Shown: positions 1 to 6,863, counted from the stretch's first letter. The stretch: 18,928 nt of DNA from Parcubacteria group bacterium (GCA_002687175.1 NYZP01000013.1:1-18928), one strand, 5' to 3'. Numbers and translations are program-made. The notes: generated by a model from the letters alone, not told the origin.

Positions 1-408
1 CTCGGTTGGCGGTTAACGAGTTGGCTGGTTCATCATAAGGGGTAATAAATATTTGAAATGGATTTTCTCCGGCTGGATCTCTGACTAAGATCATTTCCCC
101 ATTATTTTCGGTAAATTGGGTTACTTGAGAACCGCTGGATGGCGAAAAGAAAAATTGTATGACGGGGTAATATATTCAGTCCAAGAATCATATTCCTCGG
201 GGATTGGTGATAATGTAATTTCATCCGGGACTTCAGTAGAGTCTTCTTTTAGCTGCAGACCAAAAGGAGTATCGGTCAAGTAACCTTGGTTTTCTTTTGA
301 GCCATCTTGCTTGGTAGTAAGCGAGAAATCGCCATACTGAAAAAAAATCCACCATAGAAGAAAGGCACCGGCGATAAGGACTAAAGTAATTGCTATTTTA
401 TCTTTCAT
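1..408 (-). pseudogene. Membrane-anchored hypothetical protein, frameshifted and cut by the window edge
   Basis: The first 95 codons (408 down to 121) give a start codon, an N-terminal membrane anchor (about residues 5-24, hydrophobic, ending in LLWWIFF), a polar linker, then a conserved-looking segment around SYNFSFRHP. The frame stops at 121-123. From about position 138 the -1 frame is open to the window edge and continues sensibly (VTQFTENNGEMILV, then FQIFITPYDEP). One missing base near 136-138 would join the two. In CPR genomes I associate this type of segment (FSF-x-P ... GFQIFITPFDEP) with small exported proteins of unknown role. Function is unknown; the anchor indicates it faces outward. 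Whether the break is real or a sequencing error cannot be told here. The gene lies downstream of the nusA terminator, so it has its own transcription start, possibly TTGTAA/TAATAA upstream. Confidence 0.6.
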
Positions 409-456
409 AGATCTTATTACTTTATTTTATATTTTTTACAACTATTAGTCTAATAT

Positions 457-485
457 AAAAACCACCCCGAGGCTGCGGGGCGGTT
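457..485 (-). terminator. Intrinsic terminator downstream of nusA
   Basis: Arms 462-469 and 476-483 pair around a 6-nt loop. On the minus strand the one non-Watson-Crick pair is G-U, whereas on the plus strand it would be A-C. The stem is followed on the minus strand by TTTTTA. It lies just after the second (distal) stop of the nusA reading frame at 507. Confidence 0.8.
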
Positions 486-632
486 AATTATTAGTTTAAT
501 ATTAATTTATTCCTTATCTTTTTTTTCTGTCTTTTCTTCCTTTTTTTCCTTTTTTTCGGTTTTCTTGATTTTTTTGACTTTTTCTTTTACTTCTTTTTTG
601 TCTTCAGCTTTTTCATTTTTCTTTTCTTCTTT

Positions 633-2024
633 TTATTCCTTCTCTTTTTTGGTTTCTTTCTTTTTGGTAATTTTAGTCTTAGCCGTCTTTTTTTCTTTTT
701 TTACCTCTTTATCTTTTTTGGCTTCTTCTTTTTTAACATCCTTTGTTTCGTCCTGGCTTGTTTCTTCTACTTCAGTGGTCTCAACTACCTTGTCATCTTT
801 ACTGTCATCACTATCACCTTCACTGGACTTTTCTTCTTCGTCATCCTTTTTTTCAGTTTCTGACACGATGTCAATTTTCCAACCTGTTAGCTTGGCAGCT
901 AGACGAACGTTTTGACCAGCCTTACCAATAGCTAAGGAAAGTTGGTCTTCGGCCACTTTAGCAATTGCCGTTTTTTCTTCCTCGTTAATTTGGATATCTA
1001 AAATTTTAGCTGGTGACAAAGCATTGCCAATATATTCCACCGGGTCATCACTGTATTTAATTATATCAACTTTCTCACCCTTAAGTTCAGAAATAATTGT
1101 TTGGATTCGGGCACCACGTTGACCAATGCAAGAACCAATAGGATCAATATTTTCTTGATCGGTCCAAACGGCAATCTTTGAACGACCACCAGCTTCTCGA
1201 GAAACTGATTTAATCTCAACTATACCGTTGGCAATTTCCGGAATTTCCAAGAAGAAAAGTTTTTTAACAATTTCCGGATGAGATCGGGAAACAATTACTT
1301 CTGGCCCCTTGGTAGTTTCCGCTACTGACATGATATATACTTTCAGGTGAGCCCCTGGTGTGTAATTTTCATTTCTGATTTGTTCATCAGGTGGTAATAA
1401 AGCAGTCAACCGACCAAGATCAATTAACACTAAATTTCCTTCACGACGCTGAACTGTACCAACCAAGATTTCTCCTTTTTTATCTTTGAATTCTTCATAC
1501 AATGTTTCCCTTTCACTTTCCCGTAACTTCTGAATAATTACCTGTTTAGCAGTTTGGGCTGCCATTCGACCAAAGTCGCCCGGTACTTCCAGTTCGGTTT
1601 TTATAACGTCGTCAATTTTGTAACTTTTTTTAATTGCCTGGGCGTCACTGATTTGAATGTCAGTTTTAGGATTAAAGCGCTTGGCCTCGTCCTCGTCATC
1701 GGTGCTTATTTCAGCTTCAGCTTTGTTTTCATCTTTCTTAGTAGTCTTGGTTTCTTTTTCTTTCTCTTTTTCATCTTTGTTTTCTTCATCTTCTTCTAAT
1801 AGCTCTTCTTCTGGTACATCTTCAACAACTGTTTTAATATCAAAAATCTTTGACTTACCAGTGGTTAAGTCAAAGTCAACTTTAACGTTTTGATTTTTTT
1901 CGCCAAAGTCTTTACGATAGGCAGCGGCTAGGGCTGCTTCAATAGTATCGGTGACCGATTCAAGCGGAATGCCTTTCTCGTCACAAATTTGTTTTACCGC
2001 ATCGGCGATTGAAGACTGATCCAT
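633..2024 (-). CDS. nusA: Transcription termination/antitermination factor NusA
   Basis: NusA binds RNA polymerase and nascent RNA and modulates pausing, termination and antitermination. Domain order is typical: N-terminal polymerase-binding region (about 1-180), S1 domain (about 184-250, GEILVGTVQRREGNLVLIDLG), KH1 (about 255-325, with IGQRGARI) and KH2 (about 326-390, with AIGKAGQNVRLAAKLTGW). Two oddities are visible. A strongly charged stretch (about 70-118, E/K/D runs) is inserted in the N-terminal domain. The C-terminus after residue 390 is a long acidic then Lys/Glu-rich tail. The TAA at 633-635 is followed in frame by 41 more codons of the same Lys/Glu composition, ending at a second TAA at 507-509. 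The usual neighbours rimP and infB are absent. It has its own promoter at 2094-2122 and no clear Shine-Dalgarno. Confidence 0.95.
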   Translation of the reverse strand: MDQSSIADAVKQICDEKGIPLESVTDTIEAALAAAYRKDFGEKNQNVKVDFDLTTGKSKIFDIKTVVEDVPEEELLEEDEENKDEKEKEKETKTTKKDENKAEAEISTDDEDEAKRFNPKTDIQISDAQAIKKSYKIDDVIKTELEVPGDFGRMAAQTAKQVIIQKLRESERETLYEEFKDKKGEILVGTVQRREGNLVLIDLGRLTALLPPDEQIRNENYTPGAHLKVYIMSVAETTKGPEVIVSRSHPEIVKKLFFLEIPEIANGIVEIKSVSREAGGRSKIAVWTDQENIDPIGSCIGQRGARIQTIISELKGEKVDIIKYSDDPVEYIGNALSPAKILDIQINEEEKTAIAKVAEDQLSLAIGKAGQNVRLAAKLTGWKIDIVSETEKKDDEEEKSSEGDSDDSKDDKVVETTEVEETSQDETKDVKKEEAKKDKEVKKEKKTAKTKITKKKETKKEKE

Positions 2025-2043
2025 AAGTATCTAGGTATTAAAA

Positions 2044-2064
2044 TTGGCCGCCCGCGGCGACCAA
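2044..2064 (-). promoter_or_regulatory. GC-rich hairpin in the nusA leader
   Basis: Arms 2044-2052 and 2056-2064 form a 9-bp stem with a 3-nt loop. On the minus strand the only irregular pair is G-U. The stem is followed by TTTTAAT, about 20 nt before the nusA ATG and downstream of its promoter. It could act as an attenuator or a binding site for feedback control. That role is inference. Confidence 0.5.
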
Positions 2065-2093
2065 GTTCTGAATAATGACTTAATGATATTTCT

Positions 2094-2122
2094 AGTATAG
2101 AGCAGCTTTAAATCTTTGTCAA
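2094..2122 (-). promoter_or_regulatory. Consensus sigma70-type promoter of nusA
   Basis: On the minus strand there is a perfect TTGACA (2117-2122), a 17-nt spacer and TATACT (2094-2099). Transcription would start near 2087, giving a leader of about 62 nt before the nusA ATG at 2024. Confidence 0.8.
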
Positions 2123-2946
2123 GACTGTATTATATTTTTAAAATGACTAATCTGTACCAGCCGACTTTTTCTGTCAACGACAATACTGATAATATCAATT
2201 TGCCAAAAATTAGTAATATCATTTTTTTGAATATACTTTTCAGCCGCTAAAATAATTTTCTCTAATTTTGCATCAGACACACTGTCTTCTGGCCAGCCAA
2301 AGCTGTGATTGGTTCTGGTTTTAACCTCGACAAAGATAAAAGATTTGTCTTTTTGGCAAACTATATCAATTTCGCCTTCAGCTGTATAGTAATTAGTTTG
2401 TTTAACCCTATAGCCTTTTGTCTGTAGATAATTAGCAGCCATAGTCTCACCTAATTTTCCTAGCCTTCTTTTTTTACGATTATTTTTTTTACTGCCATCT
2501 CGACCGAAGGTCGCCTTAGGCGACTGTAGTGGAGAAATTTCTCGTATTTTTTTGTCATCCCGGACTCCTCTGTCATCCCGGACTTGATCCGGGATCTCGT
2601 TGACGTCCTTGTTGGTTGCCCCAGCCCTGAGACGGGATGCCGAATCAAGTTCGGCATGACAATTTGGGTCGAGGTTTTCCCATTTAGGATTGAACTCATT
2701 TATTAAGCTTACTTTCCACTGACGACTCCAGTTTTTCAACTGCTTTTCTCTTTCAATTGCATCATTAATATATTGGAATTCTTCATAGTAGATTAATTTG
2801 TCAACATTATATTTACTAGTAAAGCCTTTATTAATTTTTATTTTATGTTGCCATAGTCTAGACTCTAAATTATTAGTAACCCCAATGTAGAGAACAGTCT
2901 TTATTTTGTTTGTCAGTATATAAAGGTAATAAACTCTTTCATACAT
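2119..2946 (-). CDS. GIY-YIG nuclease fused in frame to a YraN (UPF0102) protein through palindromic repeats
   Basis: Residues 1-92 are a small GIY-YIG nuclease domain (YYLYIL, then LYIGVTNNLESR with Arg30, and the conserved REKQLK-x-W near 66-73). Residues 155-275 are a YraN/UPF0102 protein, a predicted PD-(D/E)XK-fold nuclease: GKLGE at 163-167, GEID at 191-194, FVEVKTR at 205-211. Both families normally stand alone at about 90 and 120 residues. The linker (about 96-150) is translated palindromic repeat (HAELDSAS, IPDQVRDD). A YraN start ATG exists at 2498 in another frame. An extra A in the A8 run (2483-2490) would put YraN in frame with it and would end the GIY-YIG frame at a TAA. The fusion may therefore be a one-base artefact or a slippage product. 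The ATG at 2946 directly abuts a hairpin with no ribosome binding site. Confidence 0.75.
   Translation of the reverse strand: MYERVYYLYILTNKIKTVLYIGVTNNLESRLWQHKIKINKGFTSKYNVDKLIYYEEFQYINDAIEREKQLKNWSRQWKVSLINEFNPKWENLDPNCHAELDSASRLRAGATNKDVNEIPDQVRDDRGVRDDKKIREISPLQSPKATFGRDGSKKNNRKKRRLGKLGETMAANYLQTKGYRVKQTNYYTAEGEIDIVCQKDKSFIFVEVKTRTNHSFGWPEDSVSDAKLEKIILAAEKYIQKNDITNFWQIDIISIVVDRKSRLVQISHFKNIIQS
2498..2522. repeat. Two adjacent small palindromes upstream of the yraN-type start
   Basis: CGACC-gaa-GGTCG (about 2500-2512) is followed at once by TCGCC-tta-GGCGA. They lie in the linker between the GIY-YIG and YraN domains, directly upstream of the alternative YraN ATG. Confidence 0.6.
2553..2661. 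repeat. Cluster of dispersed-type palindromic repeats (one truncated, one direct, one inverted copy)
   Basis: A complete copy at 2571-2596 (TGTCATCCCGGACTTGATC, with arms CCCGGA/TCCGGG) is preceded by a truncated copy at 2553-2570. An inverted relative follows at 2634-2661 (arms ATGCCGAA/TTCGGCAT, central CTTGA or TCAAG). Both complete copies share the frame TGTCAT-s-CCG-r-ACTTGAT-y-CGG. The cluster is read through in the GIY-YIG/YraN frame as HAELDSAS and IPDQVRDD. Such tails are, from memory, commonly seen attached to GIY-YIG genes in other bacteria. Confidence 0.75.
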
Positions 2947-2975
2947 AAAAAGCGTGCTTAATAATTAAGTACGCT
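2947..2975. terminator. Hairpin between the GIY-YIG gene and the membrane-protein gene
   Basis: Arms 2951-2961 and 2965-2975 give an 11-bp stem with a 3-nt loop. On the minus strand five Ts follow directly, as in a terminator for the 3009-3977 genes, but one pair becomes A-C. On the plus strand that pair is G-U, and a T6 run comes about 11 nt later. It is probably bidirectional or weak. The GIY-YIG ATG lies right at its foot. Confidence 0.5.
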
Positions 2976-3008
2976 GTGTTGATTTTTTGTTTAACTAGCT
3001 AATAACGA

Positions 3009-3413
3009 TCACGGAATGTATTTTTCAAAATTTCTTTTTTGATCTATGCTCTTTCGCATTTTAGGCGCTTCTCTCAGAAGATATTTTCCAATAAATCCCA
3101 ACCAGACAAGGGCAATTAGTAATAAAATTATAAGCCAGAACCTACCAGCTAACAGGGTAATCCCTTGCCAGGCAAAGAAAACGTAAACGTAACCCAGAAT
3201 ACCAATCGTTAAGCCCAAATGAAATAATCTAATGTAAGCTTTGACCTTTAAACCATCTCGGTCTGTTTTAGTTTTGATTTTATAGAGGATGCCAACAACA
3301 ATAAGAGCAGTAAAGGCTACTAGTAAAATGGTGATGGCTCGATCGCTCATGGCTGGCGGTCGGATTGAAAGTAGATGGTCTGGGTTAAAAAAGTACTTAA
3401 AGTATTCAATCAT
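3009..3413 (-). CDS. Small three-helix membrane protein, unknown function
   Basis: A 134-residue protein with three predicted membrane segments (about 27-44, 63-84 and 92-110), positively charged connecting and C-terminal segments (REAPKMRKSIDQKR), and no catalytic motif I recognise. It lies 12 nt downstream of the methyltransferase gene, so the two are probably cotranscribed. It ends in TGA, the only clear TGA stop in the window. No Shine-Dalgarno is visible. Function unknown. Confidence 0.7.
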   Translation of the reverse strand: MIEYFKYFFNPDHLLSIRPPAMSDRAITILLVAFTALIVVGILYKIKTKTDRDGLKVKAYIRLFHLGLTIGILGYVYVFFAWQGITLLAGRFWLIILLLIALVWLGFIGKYLLREAPKMRKSIDQKRNFEKYIP

Positions 3414-3425
3414 TTTAATTATAAA

Positions 3426-3977
3426 TTATTTTTCATATATTAAACCGTAATGATAGTTTCCGGCTTCAAATTCATCAATCAGTTTTAATTTTAATTTTTT
3501 AGCAGTATCTTTGATGTGGTTGGCTGGCACTCGGTCAGCAGGTGGAGGCCCAAATGTTGAAGGTGTTTTATTCCAGTCAATAATTAACAATCGACCTTCA
3601 TTTTTTAACATGCGGACAGCTTCTTTAAGAATATTCTCGTGCTGTTTTGATTGAAATAACATATTAATCAATAAGGCAAAGTCTAAACTACCCTTTCTGA
3701 TTTTAGTTGCGCCAAATATTTCAAGGTTAGACCAGACTGATTTAATATTATTTACTCCTTCGAGTCGAGCTTTGCTTTGAACAGATTTTAACACAGATCT
3801 TAAAATATCCACAGCAAACATATTAGTGTTACGACCAACTAGTTGAGCGGTAGGAATTGTAAAATGACCAGCCCCGCCACAACCTAGGTCTGCAACTTTG
3901 TGTCCAGTTTTAACTCCTAATTTTTCCAAGATTTCAAAAGCATTAAGGAGTTCGTTACCACCAGAGATGTAAACCAT
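3426..3977 (-). CDS. Class I SAM-dependent methyltransferase
   Basis: A 183-residue Rossmann-fold methyltransferase. Motif I is VADLGCGGAGHF (28-39), the acidic ribose-binding residue is in FAVDI (54-58), motif IV is around SLDFALLINMLFQ (97-109), and the strand near 128-135 (GRLLIIDW) follows the usual order. The family resemblance is to UbiE/Methyltransf_11-type enzymes, which use S-adenosylmethionine. The substrate cannot be predicted. It is slightly short for the family but looks complete. It is followed after 12 nt by the small membrane-protein gene, likely in one transcript. Confidence 0.85.
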   Translation of the reverse strand: MVYISGGNELLNAFEILEKLGVKTGHKVADLGCGGAGHFTIPTAQLVGRNTNMFAVDILRSVLKSVQSKARLEGVNNIKSVWSNLEIFGATKIRKGSLDFALLINMLFQSKQHENILKEAVRMLKNEGRLLIIDWNKTPSTFGPPPADRVPANHIKDTAKKLKLKLIDEFEAGNYHYGLIYEK

Positions 3978-4056
3978 AGCTTTACCAAATGATTAATAAT
4001 TTATTTTATAACTTACTTAAAGCTGCCAATCTATTACTTAGTATACAATAAATTAG

Positions 4057-4671
4057 CTAACTTAGTAAATCTTTAATTGGCTTAAAGCTTTTTCGGTGTA
4101 AGTGGCAAATGCCGTGCTCCATAATCATTTGCCAGTGATGATTAGTTCCATATCCTTTATGATGTTTAAAACCATATTCCGGATACTGCCCATCAAATTT
4201 ATCCATCAACTTATCTCGACTAACTTTGGCGACAATGGAAGCTGCAGCAATTGAGGCTATTTTATAATCACCTTTAATAAATGAGGCTATTGGAATATCA
4301 CTAGAGTTGATTTGAAAAGCATCAATTAATAAATAATCTGGCCGAGGAGTCATTTTTTTGCTAGCTACTTCCATGGCTAAGATATTAGCATTATTGATAC
4401 CCATTTTATCAATTTTCATTTGACTTATTTCGGCAACAGACCAAGCAATGGCCAGTTTAGTAATTTTATCAAATATTTTTTGACGATCAGGAGCTCGTAA
4501 AAGTTTAGAATCTTTAATGCCTGGTATTTTTACTTTTGGGTTCAAGACAACGCATGCCGCAACAATTGGTCCGGCCCAAGAACCACGTCCAGCCTCATCT
4601 ATGCCAGCCACCAGTCTAAAACCTTGGCGGTTTAGTTTTTTTTCTTGACGTCTATTAGGATAATAAGCCAT
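4057..4671 (-). CDS. rnhB: Ribonuclease HII
   Basis: RNase HII cuts RNA in RNA/DNA hybrids and removes single ribonucleotides from DNA. The 204-residue protein carries all expected motifs: AGIDEAGRGSWAGP (22-35) with the Asp25-Glu26 pair, DSK (54-56), LLIDAF with Asp117, KGDYKIASIAAASIVAKVSRD (134-153) with Asp135, and the C-terminal HKGYGTNHH signature (171-179). The four catalytic acidic residues (D25, E26, D117, D135) match the E. coli arrangement. The length is normal. It is transcribed away from the small plus-strand gene at 4934. No clear promoter or Shine-Dalgarno was identified for it. Confidence 0.95.
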   Translation of the reverse strand: MAYYPNRRQEKKLNRQGFRLVAGIDEAGRGSWAGPIVAACVVLNPKVKIPGIKDSKLLRAPDRQKIFDKITKLAIAWSVAEISQMKIDKMGINNANILAMEVASKKMTPRPDYLLIDAFQINSSDIPIASFIKGDYKIASIAAASIVAKVSRDKLMDKFDGQYPEYGFKHHKGYGTNHHWQMIMEHGICHLHRKSFKPIKDLLS

Positions 4672-4829
4672 ATAGTATGAGTTTTATAACCATATTTTAG
4701 TGGTTAAGTTGTGGAAAATAGGATTAAAAGTTGTGGTCAAACAGTTAGTAAGCCCAAGATAACTGTTTATTCCCTTGAATTGACTAAATAACCCTTATTT
4801 TATTGCTAAGATTAGCTTAAAAATATCTA

Positions 4830-4859
4830 TTGACACTGGTTAATTTTATGAAGTATCCT
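4830..4859 (+). promoter_or_regulatory. Probable promoter of the small helical-protein gene
   Basis: A perfect TTGACA (4830-4835) is followed after 18 nt by TATCCT (4854-4859). The leader would be about 68 nt and ends in an AGGAGG ribosome binding site before the ATG at 4934. Confidence 0.5.
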
Positions 4860-4933
4860 AAATTCTACCTCTACTTTTAAATTATTTCAATTGCGTATTG
4901 AACAAAAAATAAAATTAATTAACCAGGAGGCTT

Positions 4934-5131
4934 ATGACTTACGATTTGGTCAAAGAAACAAAAAGGGCCATTGCCGCCGAATTAAAGCTCCAGCAGTGCT
5001 ATCGGGAGATGTCCACCAAGTCTGATAACCCCAAAGTAAGGGCAGTTATCCATGATTTGTTGTTGATGGAGGAGATGAATGAAGTTTTACTTCGTTCACT
5101 CAACCACAGCTTGAGCAGCTTACGTAGCTAG
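4934..5131 (+). CDS. Small helical protein resembling half of a ferritin-like domain
   Basis: A 65-residue, mostly alpha-helical protein. The pattern AIAAELKLQQCYREM (12-26) then VRAVIHDLLLMEEMNEVLL (35-53) resembles helices A and B of rubrerythrin/ferritin-like proteins: a Glu (E16), a Tyr seven residues on (Y23), and an E-x-x-H-like position that reads E46-M-N49 here. A full ferritin-like domain has four helices. Two such chains might dimerise, but with Asn in place of His a metal site is doubtful. The AGGAGG just before the ATG is one of only two strong Shine-Dalgarno sequences in the window. A plus-strand terminator follows. The family assignment is tentative. Confidence 0.7.
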   Translation: MTYDLVKETKRAIAAELKLQQCYREMSTKSDNPKVRAVIHDLLLMEEMNEVLLRSLNHSLSSLRS

Positions 5132-5145
5132 GAGTCGGATCATAA

Positions 5146-5178
5146 TTGGTAAAAAATAAAACCTTAATTAATTTAAGG
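5146..5178 (-). terminator. Terminator downstream of trxB
   Basis: Arms CCTTAA (5162-5167) and TTAAGG (5173-5178) are followed on the minus strand by TTTTATTTTTT. It lies about 45 nt after the trxB stop. Confidence 0.65.
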
Positions 5179-5197
5179 CTGGGTATTAGTTTTTTCT

Positions 5198-5219
5198 AAA
5201 CGGTGTTAGCCGTTTTTTT
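5198..5219 (+). terminator. Terminator downstream of the 4934-5131 gene
   Basis: AAACGG (5198-5203) pairs with CCGTTT (5210-5215) around a 6-nt loop, and the Ts run to 5219. Confidence 0.75.
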
Positions 5220-5223
5220 GTTA

Positions 5224-6168
5224 TTACCAGTCAGGTAAAATCTTTTTACCTTTTTCCAAACTTAAATATTTGTAAGCCTGAAGTGCCGCTTTAGCACCTT
5301 CACCTGCGGAAACTATGACTTGTTTATAGTTAGCATTAGTGACATCACCACAGGCAAAAATTCCTGGGTCAGTAGTCATGCAATCTTTGTCAGTATGAAT
5401 TTCTTTTTTATCATTTACCTTGACTAGACCACTAACAAAGTTTGTTTTTGCTAAAAAACCAATTTCTACAAAAACGGCATCAACTTTAATATCTTTCTTC
5501 TTTTTCTTTTCATTATTTTTTACGACGATTGATTCGACAAATTGCTTACCTTTGATTTCCATAATTTCAGTACTCAACACCATCTCTACTTTTTTATTTT
5601 TTTTAAGTTTGTTTACGGTCACCTCGTCACCACGGAACTGGTTGCGACGATGGATTAAATAAACTTTGGTGGACATACGGGCTAAGTACTCAGTAGCCTC
5701 TAAAGCGGAGTTGCCACCACCAACCACGGCCAAAGTTTTATTTTTAAAAAGTGGTCCATCACAAGTGGCACAATACGAGACACCTTTGTTTAAATATTTT
5801 TCTTCGCCAGGAATTTTTAAGTTTCGTGGTAAAAGACCAAAAGCTAAAATTATGGCCTTGGCTTTGAACTCTTCTTTAGCGGTCATCACGGTGAAAGATT
5901 TCTTTACTTTTTTTATTTCTAGAACCTCACCATACTTAATTTTCGAACCTGCCGCTTGTGCTTGCTTGGCAAATTTTTGCATCAACACTAGGCCATCTAT
6001 TTTATCAACGCCTGGATAATTTTCAATTGAGTTACTCATCGAAGCTTGACCACCAAGATCTTTTGATAAAATCAAAACTTTCAAAGTTCTTCTGGCAGCA
6101 TAAAGACCAGCTGTCAGTCCAGCTGGTCCGGCTCCAATAATTATTAGATCGTATTCTTTCGCAGGCAT
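5224..6168 (-). CDS. trxB: Thioredoxin reductase (NADPH, FAD-dependent)
   Basis: TrxB reduces oxidised thioredoxin using NADPH and FAD. The 314-residue protein shows the FAD-binding IIGAGPAGLTAGLYAAR (10-26), the redox pair in SYCATCDGPLF (Cys133, Cys136), the NADPH-binding VVGGGNSALEATEYLAR (148-164) with the HRR phosphate-binding motif (173-175), and the second FAD motif GIFACGDVTN (269-278). The length is that of low-molecular-weight TrxB. It starts 5 nt after the trxA stop, so trxA-trxB form a two-gene operon driven by the promoter at 6553-6581. A Lys/Glu-rich surface segment (220-228) is a local peculiarity. Confidence 0.95.
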   Translation of the reverse strand: MPAKEYDLIIIGAGPAGLTAGLYAARRTLKVLILSKDLGGQASMSNSIENYPGVDKIDGLVLMQKFAKQAQAAGSKIKYGEVLEIKKVKKSFTVMTAKEEFKAKAIILAFGLLPRNLKIPGEEKYLNKGVSYCATCDGPLFKNKTLAVVGGGNSALEATEYLARMSTKVYLIHRRNQFRGDEVTVNKLKKNKKVEMVLSTEIMEIKGKQFVESIVVKNNEKKKKKDIKVDAVFVEIGFLAKTNFVSGLVKVNDKKEIHTDKDCMTTDPGIFACGDVTNANYKQVIVSAGEGAKAALQAYKYLSLEKGKKILPDW

Positions 6169-6173
6169 TTAAT

Positions 6174-6500
6174 TTAGTTGATTGCTTTGTTCAATTTTTC
6201 GATAAGAGCGTCTTTGTCTTGTACGCCGATCATTTGATCAACCGGTTTACCGTCTTTGAATAAGATTAACGTTGGAATGCTCATCACTTGATACTTAGAA
6301 GCTGATCGTGATGCTTCATCAACATTCAGTTTAGCGATTTTTACCTTTTTGTCTTTATAGTCATCAGCTAACTGTTCTAATATTGGTGATTGCATTTTGC
6401 AGGGGCCACACCAAGGAGCCCAAAAGTCGACTAATACTGGCACTTTTGAACTAAGTACTTCGTTATCGAAATTTTCATCAGTTAAAATTGTTCCGGGCAT
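6174..6500 (-). CDS. trxA: Thioredoxin
   Basis: A 108-residue thioredoxin with the active site WAPWCGPCK (Cys31, Cys34), the preceding VLVDFWA strand, and the cis-proline segment SIPTLILFKDG. It reduces cytoplasmic protein disulfides and is recycled by the trxB product encoded immediately downstream. The length and motifs are standard. Its leader begins at the promoter 6553-6581 and contains a small terminator-like hairpin (6522-6541) before the ATG. No Shine-Dalgarno is obvious. Confidence 0.96.
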   Translation of the reverse strand: MPGTILTDENFDNEVLSSKVPVLVDFWAPWCGPCKMQSPILEQLADDYKDKKVKIAKLNVDEASRSASKYQVMSIPTLILFKDGKPVDQMIGVQDKDALIEKLNKAIN

Positions 6501-6521
6501 AAGAATTTTATAGGAGTGAAT

Positions 6522-6541
6522 AAAAAAAGCTCACAAGCTTT
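6522..6541 (-). terminator. Terminator-like hairpin in the trxA leader
   Basis: On the minus strand AAAGCT-tgtg-AGCTTT runs into a T7 stretch (6522-6528). It lies downstream of both the repressor gene and the trxA promoter. It could end the repressor transcript and also attenuate trxA. Confidence 0.5.
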
Positions 6542-6552
6542 AAGATAAAATA

Positions 6553-6581
6553 ATTATAACGCCTACAATTTTTTTTGTCCA
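6553..6581 (-). promoter_or_regulatory. Promoter of trxA-trxB
   Basis: On the minus strand TGGACA (6576-6581), a 17-nt spacer and a perfect TATAAT (6553-6558). The predicted start is near 6546, about 45 nt before the trxA ATG. Confidence 0.75.
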
Positions 6582-6605
6582 GCCTGAAAGCTCAAAAAGC
6601 AATCT

Positions 6606-6848
6606 TTAAGAAATTTTTAATATGAAATTAACGGCTTTTTTAAAGTCCTCGTCTTTTTCCTTAAAATTTTTAATTTTCTCAGTTAAAAGTTTTCTTTCTA
6701 GTGATTTAAGATTACCTCTTACCGCCTCCAGCTGTTGAATAACATCAGAAATTTTATAATCTTTATTAATCATTTTTTCAACTCCTTTAAGTTGTCCTTG
6801 TAAACGATGGAGTTGAGATAGTTCTGGTTTTTGTGATGGTTGAGTCAT
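6606..6848 (-). CDS. CsoR/RcnR/FrmR-family (DUF156) transcriptional repressor lacking cysteines
   Basis: An 80-residue all-helical protein matching the CsoR/RcnR/FrmR family: LHRLQGQLKGVEKMI (13-27), then SDVIQQLEAVRGNLKSLERKLL (34-55). Members bind DNA as tetramers and release it on binding copper, nickel/cobalt, formaldehyde or sulfur species, using Cys and His residues. This protein has no Cys, and its only His is His14. The usual first Cys position is Lys32, and the helix-2 His/Cys positions read Lys58 and Phe62. The signal it senses must therefore differ, or sensing is lost. Directly upstream is an RcnR/FrmR-type operator at 6864-6882, arguing for autoregulation. trxA lies next downstream with its own promoter. 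Confidence 0.8.
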   Translation of the reverse strand: MTQPSQKPELSQLHRLQGQLKGVEKMINKDYKISDVIQQLEAVRGNLKSLERKLLTEKIKNFKEKDEDFKKAVNFILKIS

Positions 6849-6863
6849 ATGTTTATTTTAATA

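Noticed and set aside
565..1893. Several plus-strand Ser/Phe-rich open frames
   Set aside because: They are antisense shadows of the Lys/Glu-rich nusA coding sequence.
2460..2699. 79-codon minus-strand frame overlapping the GIY-YIG/YraN linker
   Set aside because: It is translated repeat sequence in an alternative frame. Only its internal ATG at 2498 matters, as a possible YraN start.
3009..3011. Possible TGA recoding (as in Gracilibacteria/Absconditabacteria)
   Set aside because: Long genes contain no in-frame TGA, and this gene ends sensibly at TGA, so the standard code fits. TGA is just a rare stop.
4709..4740. DnaA-box-like TTGTGGAAAA and TTGTGGTCAA (and TTTTCCACA at 12166-12174)
   Set aside because: They are isolated, imperfect, and without dnaA, dnaN or an AT-rich unwinding array, so no origin is called.
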